The notes beneath the pieces are model-generated. The model made no database searches. It was not told the origin of the DNA and worked only from the letters and a program-made list of their open reading frames with translations. 64,000 bases of DNA. Origin: Linyphia triangularis. Lineage: Eukaryota; Arthropoda; Arachnida; Araneae; Linyphiidae. Below, piece after piece: positions 1 to 10,559 of the stretch. Position numbers and translations under genes: made by a program. Each line of letters starts with the position of its first letter. Position 1 is the first letter of the stretch. The stretch lies in the NCBI GenBank assembly GCA_963978545.1, contig OZ021726.1, positions 55,969,959 to 56,033,958 of the forward strand, in the 5' to 3' direction.

Positions 1-319
1 ATATCGAAAGTGGTAATTCTATTACAAAGCGAAGTTGATACTTCTAGAAAATAGGATATCTGCTTTCTGGATGAGTTTGTCATTTGATCAAGTCGATTTT
101 AAAATTTGTGTGTGTTTTTTTTCTTTTAACCTTGGTCTCGTTAAAGGATGCAGTTGTAATAATAAAGTGAGTGTAATGGTAATTTTTAACTGACTTTCAA
201 AAAAGTCGAAGCTCAGTTTTTAGTGGTTTCCAAACCGTGGTCATCTGATCATAGGTGGTCCACCAAATAGGTAAAAAATATAGTCCACGGAACTATCATG
301 ATTTAATTATAAGAATTTT
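1..319. other. Unassigned AT-rich sequence
   Basis: AT-rich sequence left of the first recognisable repeat. No coding frame, RNA gene or repeat end was recognised. Confidence 0.4.
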
Positions 320-986
320 AAACTAGGGGGGTAAAACATCTCACAACTTTCAATTACTCTATAATACTGGTTACTATATTTAAATTTGACGTGGAAGAGT
401 GTTATTACCATTTTTATTTATTTGACAAAATCAGCAATTGGACGATAATTCTTACATGGGCAAAAAAAAAAAAAAAAATTGCCAGAATGGAGAATTTGGC
501 GATATAATTTTCGTTAATTCTTGCATTATCCTGAAACAGAGGAGAGGGCGAAAGCTCAAGGGAAAAGAGAAGTCTGTGTTGAAGATGCTCATTTTTCAAC
601 TTTTTGCCCTTTTAAAGCCTTTTTACGGGAATTTCGGACATGGGGATGTTTAGAACACCTTAAGAGGCATTACTATAGAGATTTTGATCAAAATCGTTAG
701 AGCCGTTTTTTAGCAATTGCTGAAAAACATGATTTTTTTCATGTTTTGCGCATGCCAATATTGACGAAAACCTTAATGACAGGTCTCATGGCTACCACTA
801 ACCTGTACACCAAATTTGAACATCGTAGGTCAATTCATTTAGGAGTTATGTTGACCACGTAAACACAGTCAGACATTTTTTTTCTAGACCACTTTTTTGA
901 AGTCGGATGTTCCGAATCGTGGAAAAATGAAAAAAAAAAAATCGATACTTTCATTATTCTGTGTTAACATATGGGTAATTGAAAGT
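320..986 (+). repeat. Family P dispersed repeat, copy 1
   Basis: This copy begins with the family start aaactaggggg and then actttcaattac, and ends at gtaattgaaagt, which is the reverse complement of that second motif. The ends therefore form a short inverted repeat of about 12 bp. Internal landmarks shared with the copies at 3582 and 25027 are a block around 'tttttcaactttttgcc', 'atcaaaatcgttagagccg' and 'ttttctagaccacttttttga'. No transposase is present. It could be a non-autonomous DNA transposon, but the true ends and target duplication could not be fixed. Open frames in it are shadows. Confidence 0.6.
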
Positions 987-1039
987 AAAAATGCAAGGAA
1001 TTCGAAAAAGAAACGGATTTGAGGCATCATCAAATTATG

Positions 1040-1613
1040 TCTTTTCATACCTAGAAAAAATGTCTGTCTGTGGTCAGTATAACTCCCGAACGGATTGCTC
1101 CACGATGTTCAACTTTTTGTAAACAGGTTCATGGTGTGCATCAGACCTGTCATTAATGTTTTCGTCAAAATAGCGCTTGCACATACTGCTATTGAAAATA
1201 TCACGTTTTATAGCAAATGCTAAAAACAGCTCTAACGATTTTGATCAAAATCGCTGTAGTAAGCCTTACACAGTGTTTAAAACCTTTCCACCTCCAAAAT
1301 ACGATTAAAAGTTGAAAAACGAATATCTTTAACACAGACACTTTAACAGAAGTCTCTGCCCTTGTGCATCGCCCATCAACGATTGTTTCTTCTCTGTTTC
1401 ACTTACAATAAAGGATAATACAAGAATTAACAAAAGTCTATCGCAAATTTGGAGGTTTTTTTTTTTTTTTTTTAATTTTGAGGCTAATGTAAGAATTACC
1501 GCCAAACTGGCCATTTTTTTTTAAATGAATGATACACCACTACAAGTTAAATTTACATAGTGACCAGTATGAAGTGTAATTGAAAGCTGAGCGATGTTCC
1601 ACTCCCCTAGTTT
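1040..1613 (-). repeat. Family P dispersed repeat, copy 2 (inverted)
   Basis: This is an inverted copy of family P. Reading the minus strand from 1613 gives aaactaggggagtggaac, then the ctttcaattac motif, then the internal blocks in reverse order. It lies tail to tail with copy 1, so 320-1613 forms an imperfect palindrome of about 1.3 kb. It appears to lack the terminal gtaattgaaagt end found in copies 1 and 4. Confidence 0.55.
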
Positions 1614-1839
1614 CTAAATCATTTCTACATCTCAAAACCCCATGTTTTTTTTCGTAATGAGCTGAACTTGAATTGTTTTTTTCTAACTATTTAATTGGCA
1701 TGTTAGAACAATATATATATTTTTTTTTTCGGAAGAAAATCATTTACATTATTCTTCACATTAGTGACAAATAATATGGTATGCAGAATAAGCAGCTGTG
1801 TATTTTGAATGCAGGTGTTAATGGGGGATTTTATTTTTA
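1614..1839. other. Unassigned AT-rich spacer
   Basis: Low-complexity T-rich sequence between families P and V. Nothing else was recognised. Confidence 0.35.
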
Positions 1840-3090
1840 ACACACTTTTATTAGCTTCAGACGTATGTTAGTATGTAACGGAATCTTTGAACATGATTTT
1901 GACCCCCTTCAAAACGTCGGATTAACTCGAAATTTGGCATACTTATTAAGGACCGATGACAATTCAATATTTTAAATAGTTTGACCCGTTATCCTTACTA
2001 GGATAATCAGGATTAGCGATTTTTTGTTTTCCTGAGACCCGGAGTGTCTGCGTCAAGACCAATAAGGGAAACTACCAGGCGCGCCGATCACTTATTTAAG
2101 TATAACTTTAAAGAAGTCTACAACCTCGATCGGAAGTGGCTTTTTAATTTTAGTTCACCATAAAAAAATTACTGAAATTCCCTTTTTAACACGCTTTTAT
2201 TAGTTTCACCTGTATGTTCAAACTTTGCACACTTGTCAAAGACCCGATGACAATAAAATAATTCTATAAGTTTGTCACTTTATCACAAGGATTAGCTCGT
2301 GTTGCCTTTGCGCCGTTAAATTCCAACCAACCAACCTTCTCCGGAATCGAACCCTGGTGTGCCGTTACCCATTACAATCCCAGTAATCACAGAACCTATT
2401 ATCGACAATTGATAAAGCAGACATTTGAAAGATTTGTCGTGGGAATGACGGTTATACAAAGAGTGTTTTTTTTTAGTCGCATTATCCTTACCAGGATCTT
2501 CAGGATTAGTGATTTTTCATATTCAGAGACAAGGTAGTGTTTTGTGCCTAGTAATACGGCGTGTACTAAGGCACACACATGACTTAAATTTGAGACTAGC
2601 ATGTGACTATTGGCAAGAACAACTGGAGAGTTTTGTACACTTAACTAAAAAAATTAACTAAAAAAAATTTCTAGTTTACAGAAAAAGTAATTAATAGTTT
2701 AAAAACCTAAAAAACATGCTTTAATAGAAAACCAAACTAAAAAGTAGAAAATAATTAATAGTTTAAAAAACTAAAAAACACTCTTTAATAGTGAACTAAA
2801 AAGTAGAAAATAATTTTAAATAAGTTTGAAATAAGAATAGAGTGATTAACAAGAAATATTTATTTTATCGTAAAAAAGTGTGGGGTGCTTGATGTCAATT
2901 GTTGTATATATATTGGTAAAAGTAGAGCCATTATGAAAATATCTTAAAAAGCACCCCACGCTTTTTTACGATAAAATAAATATTTCTTGTTAATCACTCT
3001 ATTCTTATTTCAAACTTATTTAAAATTATTTTCTACTTTTTAGTTCACTATTAAAGCGTGTTTTTTTAACTATTAATTATTATGTTATTG
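1840..3090 (+). repeat. Family V dispersed repeat, copy 1
   Basis: This stretch is closely similar to 21245-22121. Shared landmarks are 'ttttattagcttcagacg', 'gacccccttcaaaacgtcgg', 'actcgaaatttggcatac', an antisense tRNA-like B-box motif (ggaatcgaaccc) near 2344, and a terminal long hairpin ending 'attaattattatgt'. The left end reads acacacttttattag and the right end contains ctattaaagcgtg, so the termini are short inverted repeats. A second partial copy of the left end begins near 2190. No protein-coding frame was found. It is probably a non-autonomous mobile repeat of unknown class. Confidence 0.6.
2773..3067. repeat. Long hairpin of V copy 1 (arms ~118 bp)
   Basis: The left arm 2773-2890 and right arm 2949-3067 are near-perfect reverse complements, separated by a 58-bp loop at 2891-2948. 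The tips of the arms read ggggtgctt and aagcacccc. Just upstream, part of the left arm is duplicated in tandem, around the motif 'actaaaaagtagaaaataa'. The structure would fold strongly as single strand. Confidence 0.85.
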
Positions 3091-3796
3091 TACAGAACCA
3101 ACAGTACAAAAAAAAAAAAAAAAAAAAAATCCGAACGTTGGCTATATTTTCGGTTCTAATTTTAGAGAATCTTGCGGTTTGCACCAAAATGTTTTCTTTA
3201 CGGTTTTCAATATGTTTGGTAGTACAATATTTTTTTTCTTAGAGGGCTGTTTATCTATCTTTGAAAATTTAAATACGATCCCCTATTTTTTATGTTTTCA
3301 TTCGATTTAGAATACTTCGTTTAAGCTAAATACCAAATTTTAGTTCATTATGTTGAGAAACACGACACTTATGAGCGAAAATGTTTGGCCGATCAAATCT
3401 CAGTCTCCTAGTTCAAAGTAGGGAAGAATCGAACGTTTTAGCGTGCTTCAAGACGTAATCTATTATACGGTCCCTTAAAGTGTGCATTTTTACTAAAATA
3501 TTGAGAACCAAAAGTCAAAATGGAATGAAAAAAAATTCTGGAGGGGTTTTCAACCATGATAAATCTAATGAAAGTAAGAAAAACTAGGGGTGTGGAACAT
3601 CGCACAACTTTCAATTACACTATAATACTGACATGGATTTGTGTCGTTTGTATATTTTCATCCTTCACTTAGAATAAGTGTCCAGTTTGGCGATATTTTT
3701 TGCAATAATTCTTGTAGGGCTTGTAAAAAAAAAAAAAAAAACTACGCCAAAATTTGGATTATGGCGATATACTTTTCGATAATCCTTTATTATAAT

Positions 3797-3973
3797 GCCG
3801 ACCAAACGGTATAGTGGTTAGCGTGCTAGCTTCTGGACCGCGAGGTTGCGTGTTCGAGTCCCATATTAGGCATGGGTGTTTGTAAATGTATGTTGGCTTG
3901 TCTAATGACGAATGTTTCGGCGCATTATAGTCCTCGTGTTGCTGACGGCGCCAGATAATCTGAATACAACCAA
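3797..3973 (+). mobile_element. tRNA-derived SINE (family A), copy 1
   Basis: The 5' part resembles a tRNA with an internal RNA polymerase III promoter. The A box lies in tagtggttagcgtgctagct and the B box is gttcgagtccc. The tRNA-Asp/Glu-like 'tatagtggttag' suggests the tRNA of origin. A tRNA-unrelated body and a tail ending in aacaaccaa follow. A perfect 13-bp target duplication, cctttattataat, lies at 3784-3796 and 3974-3986. Two other copies occur in this window. Transposition would need a partner LINE, which was not found here. Confidence 0.9.
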
Positions 3974-4192
3974 CCTTTATTATAATCAAAACTAGGGATG
4001 GAACGGATGTGAGTTTTGCCAAATACCGGATTTCGGATATCCGGGGTACCATGTCTACCTGATACAGATATCCGAAAAGGATTTCACCGGATATCCGGCC
4101 GGATATTCGGTCTATATACTAAAAACGATAGTTATACGATATGCTATACGAAAAAAATGGTCATGATATGAAGTATCAAGTAAATTATAATT

Positions 4193-4448
4193 AGTGGTTA
4201 GCGCACCACACTGCATGCCACAGGTCCATGGTTTGATTCGCGGACTGGGCAAGGTTGACTTAGCTGTTTATACCTGAAATAAATAAACTGATAAGGACCA
4301 TGCATGCTTGGCAACTAAACACTGGGGTTCGGCGTCAGAATGACCATCTGACCGGAACATCTGCTATGTGACACACAAATGCCACAGTAAAGAAAGCTGA
4401 GCTGGGCCCAGCAGGCCTTGGTCCACACGGGCTGTCGCGCCACTGAGT
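4193..4448 (+). mobile_element. Second tRNA-like SINE (family B) inside the hAT element
   Basis: An A-box-like agtggttagcgcacc is followed about 35 bp later by a B-box-like ggtttgattcg, then by a GC-richer body up to gcgccactgag. Base composition changes abruptly at both ends. A short taatt occurs at both edges and may be a target duplication, but it is too short to be sure. The insertion cuts the hAT transposase frame: translated minus-strand sequence changes from hAT-like to SINE-derived at the right edge. Confidence 0.5.
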
Positions 4449-5397
4449 TAATTTTTTATATTTAAACTTTAGTTGATGAGTGAAAGAGATCTTTGTTGCT
4501 GATTTTATATCTTGTAATATTGATACTTTTAGTTTTTCATATAGTTCTGGCAGGGCTTTATCACGAAAATAATTTCTACTTGGAAGCGGATAACGAGGAG
4601 CTAGGTACTTTATTAACTGACCAAAGCCTTCTCTATTCACAATGGAGAATGGTTCAGCATCAAGAGCCATTAACTCACCTAAAATTATATTAAAAACATT
4701 TTTTACAATGTTGAAGTGCAAAATATAGCTACTTTCAATTTACTTCATGCATTGTTTATAATTGATAAATGATTACAAAATTATACCGGATGCATTTATT
4801 AATAACAAAAGATGTATTTTAAATATTTTATGAAATTGAAGTCTTTTTTTTTTTTTTTTTTTTTTTTTTGTAATGCACCTAAAACATTACGGATTTAAAG
4901 AAATCTAGTAGAAAACTTAAATTGGATCTATCGGAATATTCCGTCTTTAAATATAAACTTAAAAAATTTCGATCCCAAAATTCATCAACATTATGTTATA
5001 CCATATTTAAAATATATATTTAATACAAACAAACAAAATTAGTACTTACATATTTTTGTGGTTAAGGCTTTTGCTTTAGGATCATCTAAACTCCACAATT
5101 TTGGTACAAATAATGTCGATTCCAATGTTGTCTGCGTGCATTTCTTGTTTTGATGAATTGTTTTTTCTTGTTCATCAATATTTGATGCATTTAGTGAGTC
5201 TTCATAAGCTTCGGTGAATTTCCTTATGCACTTATTAAATGGTTCCATAAGGATTTTGTGGAAAAGGATTTTGGGCTTTTGCCGCGCACAATATATTTTT
5301 TAAACGATTCTGTGGAGCAAGTAACACATAGGGCTATGCTTTCGTCATTTCCATTCATTTTAAAATATTTCCGAATGGGTGATTTTAAATGAGCCAT
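4449..5397 (-). pseudogene. hAT transposase (ZBED-like), broken, with one intron
   Basis: The minus strand starts at the ATG at 5397. The first ~55 codons encode a BED zinc finger: SPIRKYFKMNG, then CVTC, then SLWNHL. The frame stops near 5226, while the downstream coding frame continues shifted (KFTEAYEDSLNAS... to KALTTKIC), so there is a frameshift near 5225-5240. A canonical intron follows, donor GTAAGT at 5049 and acceptor TTTTAG ending at 4679 (371 bp, phase kept). Exon 2 reads LMALDAEPFSIVNREGFG and LAPRYPLPSRNYF, motifs I recognise from ZBED1/ZBED4-type hAT transposases just before the catalytic core. The frame then runs into a SINE at 4448. The RNase H-like catalytic core and the C-terminal dimerisation region are absent, so it cannot be active. 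The family call is from memory of conserved motifs. Confidence 0.8.
4679..5049 (-). other. Probable intron of the hAT transposase
   Basis: On the minus strand the segment begins GTAAGT and ends aatataattttag. Splicing it out joins the codons into a continuous hAT-like reading frame (TTKI-CE-LMALD). It contains a T run of about 23 near 4847. Splicing is inferred from the sequence only. Confidence 0.7.
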
Positions 5398-6785
5398 TAT
5401 TAAAAATTATAAATTGGATTGTAATTGGCGAAAACTATGATTCAAGACATTCTAGAGAGCTAAATATAATTCCACATTGTGGCGCTGCGTTAAAGACCTA
5501 AAAATTACAATACTTCATTTTACGTCAGAAAAAATATACCAGCTTTCAACTTCTGCCAATGAAAAATCAGAAATTAGACCATACCATTCACAGCATAAAA
5601 AGGGGTAGGGTATTATCATCGATAGAAAAAAAAAGCATTGAGGAGTGCGCATTGGCTATTTATTGCTTTTTACTCGCTAGCAAATGTCAGAAAAAAAGGA
5701 GGAAGTGAGAATAACTAAAACTCTTATAACTTATGTTATGGAAAAAAAAGTACTATTTATTAGTATTTCGGTTCGTGTTTTACGGAGAAGCATTCAAATA
5801 TAACATCTGGAATTAATCAGATCATAAACTTGGAATGAAAAGAACATATTGCAAAACACGTATGAAGGATGTGTATGGAAAAATATTGGAGGAATGGTTT
5901 ATGCTTATCAACTCGGCGCCAATAATACAGCGAAAGCATAGTTCTCACGAAGTAACTTTTTCGTTTTCTAACTTGACTGCAATTTATGTCCAAGAAAAAA
6001 AAAATTAAGAAAAAAAAGTGTAGGATGCGGTGTCCCCTTTGTCCGAAAAAGATCATTATTTTTTGCAAAAAATTATTTCTTGTGGATACCTGGTGGCCGG
6101 ATATATAGCCGGATATCCGAATGAAATTATCGGATGTCAGGTATTTCAAATCGAATATCCGACGGGGTTTCGGATATTGAAAAATCAGCCGGATATGACG
6201 GATATCGGATATTTGCCGGATATCCGTTCCATCCCTAATCAAAACTGAGAGGAGAAGAAAAAACGATCGTTGATGAGGTACTCTCAAAGAAAGAGAGTTC
6301 TGTGTTGATGACATTCATTTTTCAACTTTTTACGCCATTAAAACATTTTTACGCGAATTTCGGAGGTGGGGATGTTTGGAACATCTTAAGAGGCATTACC
6401 ACAGCGATTTTTTATCAAAATCGTTAGAGCCGTTTTTTAACAATCATTGAAAAACATGATTTTTTCAATGGCATGCGCGATTTTGACGAAAAGTTTAATG
6501 GTAGGTCCCATGGCCGCTACTAACCATCATACCAAATTTGAACATCGTAGGTCAATTTGTTTCGGTGTTATGCTGACCACAGACACACATACACACACAG
6601 ACAGAAATTTTTTCTAGATCACTTTTTTCAAATCAGGAAGTTCCAAAACGTGGAGAAATAAAAAAAAAAAAAAAAAAAAAAAAATCTTTTTTTTCTTCTT
6701 TTGACCAAATGCTATACTTTCATTACCCGATGTATATGGGTAATACATATGGGTACCCGATACATATGGGTAATTGAAAGTAATA

Positions 6786-7343
6786 CATGTTTCTAGTTAA
6801 AAATGTCTAAAACTTGTTTTATTAATTAATTATTAAAAAACAGTTTGGTGCAAAAGTTGATTGTTATTTATGTTTGGCATTTAACAAACTAATCATTTGA
6901 AACAAAAATTGCTAAAATATATAATTTTTTTTTAATTATTTCGGAAACTTGGAAGAAATAAAATGTTACTCTTCTGTATATTTGCATCTTTGTAGTGTTC
7001 CTCTGATCTAAACATTATCTCTTGAATGCTGTCAGATCTAGTTGGACGATAAAAAATTGTTAAAAATATTTATTTTTACTATTTTTTTTTTATGTTTTTT
7101 TTTTTATTATTTATTTATTCTCTTTAACAGGGTTGCGCTTTCGAAAATATATACCATATTTTTTTTTCACTATTTTCAAAGAATAGTTATAATGCATAAT
7201 TATTAATTAACATTTAAAAAAATAATAATAATTCTGATAAAAATTTAGTGCACCCTCCCTGCAAATATTCCTGGCGACGTCCATGAAGATTAAAAGACTT
7301 TGCGTTCATAAATGATTGTGAAAATTGTGTGGTGAAAGGGGAC
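6786..7343. other. Unassigned AT-rich sequence
   Basis: Very AT-rich with T runs. No repeat end or coding signal was recognised. Confidence 0.4.
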
Positions 7344-8431
7344 CATAGGAAAATGTAACTAGTGTTGACCAAGCCTTATAGCTTGAGTTCAACATACACA
7401 ACGCTACGAATACCTTGGATCACAGGTGGCTGATGACCGTAAAGGAAAGAGGGTCCGTTCCCACAGAAAAAGTGATTTTAGAAAAAAGACGTATTGTATA
7501 CCCACGATGGGCCAGACACATAAATTCGAGCCAACTCTTAGAACTTGAGAAAGGCATGACAGTTCTTAAACTCCTGGAGCCCCATAAAATAAGTTGGAAT
7601 CTTAAAAACTGACAAGGGGTTACAATAGGTACCATTTCGGAAGCAGCGCTGGCCCAGGTGTGCGGATGTGGGGGAGAGTTTTGAGAGATTTAATAGCCAG
7701 GGGGGCTTGCAACCAATGGTAAGAAATAGGTGGGTTTAAAATTTAAATTTAGGCGGAGTTCTGAACTCTATTGGTCCGGCAAACGGATAGGGAATTAGCT
7801 TGGCTCCCTGAGAGATTGGTTACATTTGGGGCCGCCCCAGGTCTTGGAAAAGTGGTAAATATCGGGACTTAGACGAAAAAAGGGGAGATTAGATTATTCG
7901 AGAGGAGAGCGGAATTAAGTTGGATTATTCGAGTGAGCAGAGTGATGGCGAGCAATGACCAGGCGAACGGGAAGTTTTCCAGCCGATACATCAAAAACAG
8001 TAAGTGATGTTTCATGATTTTCCTATCACCCTCTGTACTCTCAGATAATTATTAAGTTGTTAGAATTGAGAATTATGACTATCGACATTAATTAATCCAG
8101 TATAATTGTTAATCTTAGTTCATTGGTATGGAGTTTTATGGACTACTGTATGTTGTAGAATATTGTGAGGAATTTAATAAATTAATATGTTAGTTAACGA
8201 TCAGTGTTATACTTCTTGTGTTGTTGTTAATTAATCAGGTTCTGGGTTCTACTATTACGAAGGCCAAAATAAGTTAATCTGACTTATTGAAATTGAGTTA
8301 ATTAAACTATTTCATTTTTATTACTATGTTACGGAAGAGTATGGAGCTAATCCTTACTCAACAACCCCACTCAACACTAGTGACATTATTATAATCTATT
8401 AAAATAATGTCACTAGTTACATTTTCCTATG
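7344..8431. mobile_element. 1.1-kb element with ~20-bp inverted ends
   Basis: The left end, cataggaaaatgtaactagt at 7344-7363, recurs as its reverse complement at 8412-8431. The short extension gttga/tcaac is also shared, but on the right it is separated from the end by a 42-bp perfect hairpin (8376-8417, 15-bp arms). No clear target duplication was seen. The interior at 7630-8000 is GC-richer than its surroundings. A fragment near 7408-7470 can be read as YEYLGSQVADD, faintly like the end of a LINE reverse transcriptase, but this is weak. The class is unknown. Confidence 0.5.
7945..7999 (+). other. Possible short coding exon with GTAAGT donor
   Basis: An ATG in gtgATGG context opens a frame reading MASNDQANGKFSSRYIKN that runs directly into GTAAGTG at 8000. 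The stretch is GC-richer than its surroundings. It could be the first exon of a gene or transposon transcript, or chance. No downstream exon was identified. Confidence 0.15.
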
Positions 8432-8579
8432 ATACTTCTAAGTAAAACTCAATGATGTTTATTTGCATTCAGATTCATTTGATATCGAAGTTACGAATAA
8501 CTTTTTTTAACTTACTAGTTTTTAAACTCGTTTTTAACAAACCTGTTAAGTTTACTTTATAAGCCAGCCAACTACAAGC

Positions 8580-8706
8580 ATAAACAAAAACAACACGCCT
8601 GGTGCAAAATTAACATCTCCCCCAAGCAACTCATCACGCCACGCCGGAGAGTTCAGGGACTTCGTTTTTGTCCCTGAATTCTTGAACTGAAAACGAGTTC
8701 AATGTT

Positions 8707-8744
<38 letters not shown>

Positions 8745-9040
8745 AATAAAAAAAAGAGTTCACTTTAAAATGAAACTCGCTCCAGAGTGTGCTTAGAGTT
8801 TATTATCCGGGTTCTTTAATGAACAGGCTTATTTCGCCACATTTAAAAGAAAGAAAACGGTCCGAATAAGCGAAAAGGACCAAGGTCCGGTGGTCCTGTT
8901 GTTTCGCTCATCGGTCTGTCTTCCCAAAGGTCAAGGGCCTTCTCCTCACCCAAAAGAGGTGAAGGTGCTTTCGGGTTTCGATCTTGACTCCCTAACCCCA
9001 AACAGGACTGACCCGACCTTGGAGGATTGCAACATTTTAT
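8580..9040. other. GC-richer patch of unknown nature
   Basis: This block stands out from the AT-rich surroundings. It contains a small hairpin (cagggac...gtccctg near 8652-8675), a run of 35 A at 8708-8742, and GC-rich stretches such as aaggtccggtggtcctg. No open frame of useful length or tRNA fold was recognised. It may be an old transposon fragment. Confidence 0.3.
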
Positions 9041-9179
9041 AATCTAAGTTTGCTTTTGGAAGGTGTGTTTTATTGCTTGCTTGTATTTTACTCTTTCGGA
9101 CTGTCTTTAGTGACCCATTGCCTAAGTGTTAAGATCCAGAGTCGTGTAATTTATGCCTAATCGTTTCTGACGATAGCAC

Positions 9180-9542
9180 CAGTGGCGGCTCGTGGAGTAC
9201 AGCAAGTACAGTCGAGTTGCATCTAAATTATTAGTTTAAAATTAAAATTTACTAATTGCTAGTCAACTTTGATGACTTATTTTACTAATTTTCTTAATTG
9301 TAGATTAAAATCGTAAGTTAAAAAAGATGGTATTTCTACGGAAAGTAAAAAAAAAAATCTCACAAATTGCTCCATGCACAATTGAGGGAAAATAAATCGC
9401 TCATATCAACTAAATCTGACGATGGTCGAGCGAGTACAGCCAGAGAATGAAAGTTCCAAATAGCTGTCCCGTTACCATGGAAATAACTGCTAGTATGGAC
9501 TGTTTCGACTGCACAAACATTTTTGACCACGGACCGCCATTG
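9180..9542. mobile_element. Short hAT-like non-autonomous element (family S)
   Basis: The left end reads cagtggcggctcgtgg. The right end, on the minus strand, reads caatggcggtccgtgg, followed on both sides by related sequence. The CAGTGGCGG start is typical of many hAT-type ends. The 8 bp on each side (gatagcac and gctgtggt) do not match, so no target duplication supports it. A third related end lies at 35564. It includes an RFX-type palindrome at 9471-9484 (gttaccatggaaat). Confidence 0.5.
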
Positions 9543-10440
9543 GCTGTGGTAAAAAATGTTAGGATAGCGCGCTCACCTCCTACGAGCTATATAAATGAAG
9601 TTGGCTAGTTGATCGTATATTTTTCTTGAAATTTGAGTTTGTAGTTTGGTCTGTTATGCTATGTTGTTTCGATGAGAAATCTGCATACCATTACGGAAGT
9701 AAATCGTGATCATAAAGTGGTTAACGTTAACGTCGAATTGCCAAGGTCTAATCTAAATATTTAAACTGCAATACCTGAACTATTCAACCAATTTTAAATC
9801 TTAATGGACTTCATATTCCAACAAAAATTAATTTATAGAAAATAATATCTGGAATCTCTTACTTACACCACTGCCGTCATGTAAAGTGTTACATTTCCTT
9901 TTGTAAACTTTATATACACTTTATATTTGGAATTAATTACTAAAAAAAATCAAGTTTTTATTTCGAAAAAAAAAAAGAAAAAAAAAAGGTTCTAATATTG
10001 TTCCTCTAATTACTGGTTTTAATATTGTAGCTCATTTTGAAAGAAGAAAAGACCTATTGAAATCAAAAGTAATGATCTCCACTGTTGTCCAAAAACCGTT
10101 AAATATCGCTATCACTTATCCATTTAATTTCCCGAAAAATCCCAGATAGTATAGGAAGAAAAAGTTGAAACTTATTCTATAACTGGTTATTTAGGGGTTA
10201 AAATGGAAGGTTGGCGGCATAACTAACATTTTCCGAGGAAGATTGAGAGTTTCGGTTTCAGAAAACTAATGGAGATTAATTTCGTAAGGATTGACAAATG
10301 TTCAAAAGTATGGGGATTTTATACAGTGGTAGTGATTAAGAGACCAACTTTTAAACTTAAGCAATCTACTTCCGTAGCTCAAAATCTTGTAGTTTGTCTC
10401 CCCCTCCTCCTTTTCACTCTTTTTGACATCAATTGAATTT
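9543..10440. other. Unassigned AT-rich sequence
   Basis: No coding frame, RNA gene or repeat end was recognised. Confidence 0.4.
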
Positions 10441-10448
10441 ATCTCTGT

Positions 10449-10545
10449 TTCAATCTGTCACCACTGTACAATCTGTTATCACTATACAATTTGTTACCAC
10501 TGTGTTATTCTGTTACCACTGTATAATCATCGATTGAATTTACCA
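10449..10545. repeat. Small tandem repeat, ~20-bp unit
   Basis: At least four imperfect units of the form tctgttaccactgtacaat follow one another, with a further half unit (taccactgtttta) just downstream. Confidence 0.75.
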
Positions 10546-10559
10546 CTGTTTTATAGACA

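Larger units (their letters stand above)
3993..6237 (-). mobile_element. hAT-superfamily DNA transposon, 2.2 kb
   Basis: The ends are perfect 16-bp inverted repeats, tagggatggaacggat at 3993 and its reverse complement ending at 6237. They are flanked by a perfect 8-bp target duplication, atcaaaac, at 3985-3992 and 6238-6245. An 8-bp duplication and a TAGGG-type end are hallmarks of hAT. Subterminal regions carry repeated ccggatatcc motifs at both ends, plausible transposase binding sites by analogy with other hATs. Inside is a broken BED-finger transposase gene on the minus strand. The element is too short for a full hAT transposase (usually about 600 residues), so it is internally deleted and non-autonomous. 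Confidence 0.92.
3582..6785 (+). repeat. Family P copy 3, interrupted by a SINE and a hAT element
   Basis: The left part is 3582-3796 and the right part about 6238-6785. Between them lie a SINE (3797-3973) and a hAT transposon (3993-6237). Removing both with one copy of each target duplication gives a join like the uninterrupted copy at 25027-25764, where 'cgataatcc', then 'ttttattataa' and then 'gaggagaagaaaaaacgatc' run in sequence. The right end contains three tandem versions of atatgggtaa before the terminal gtaattgaaag. Confidence 0.7.
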
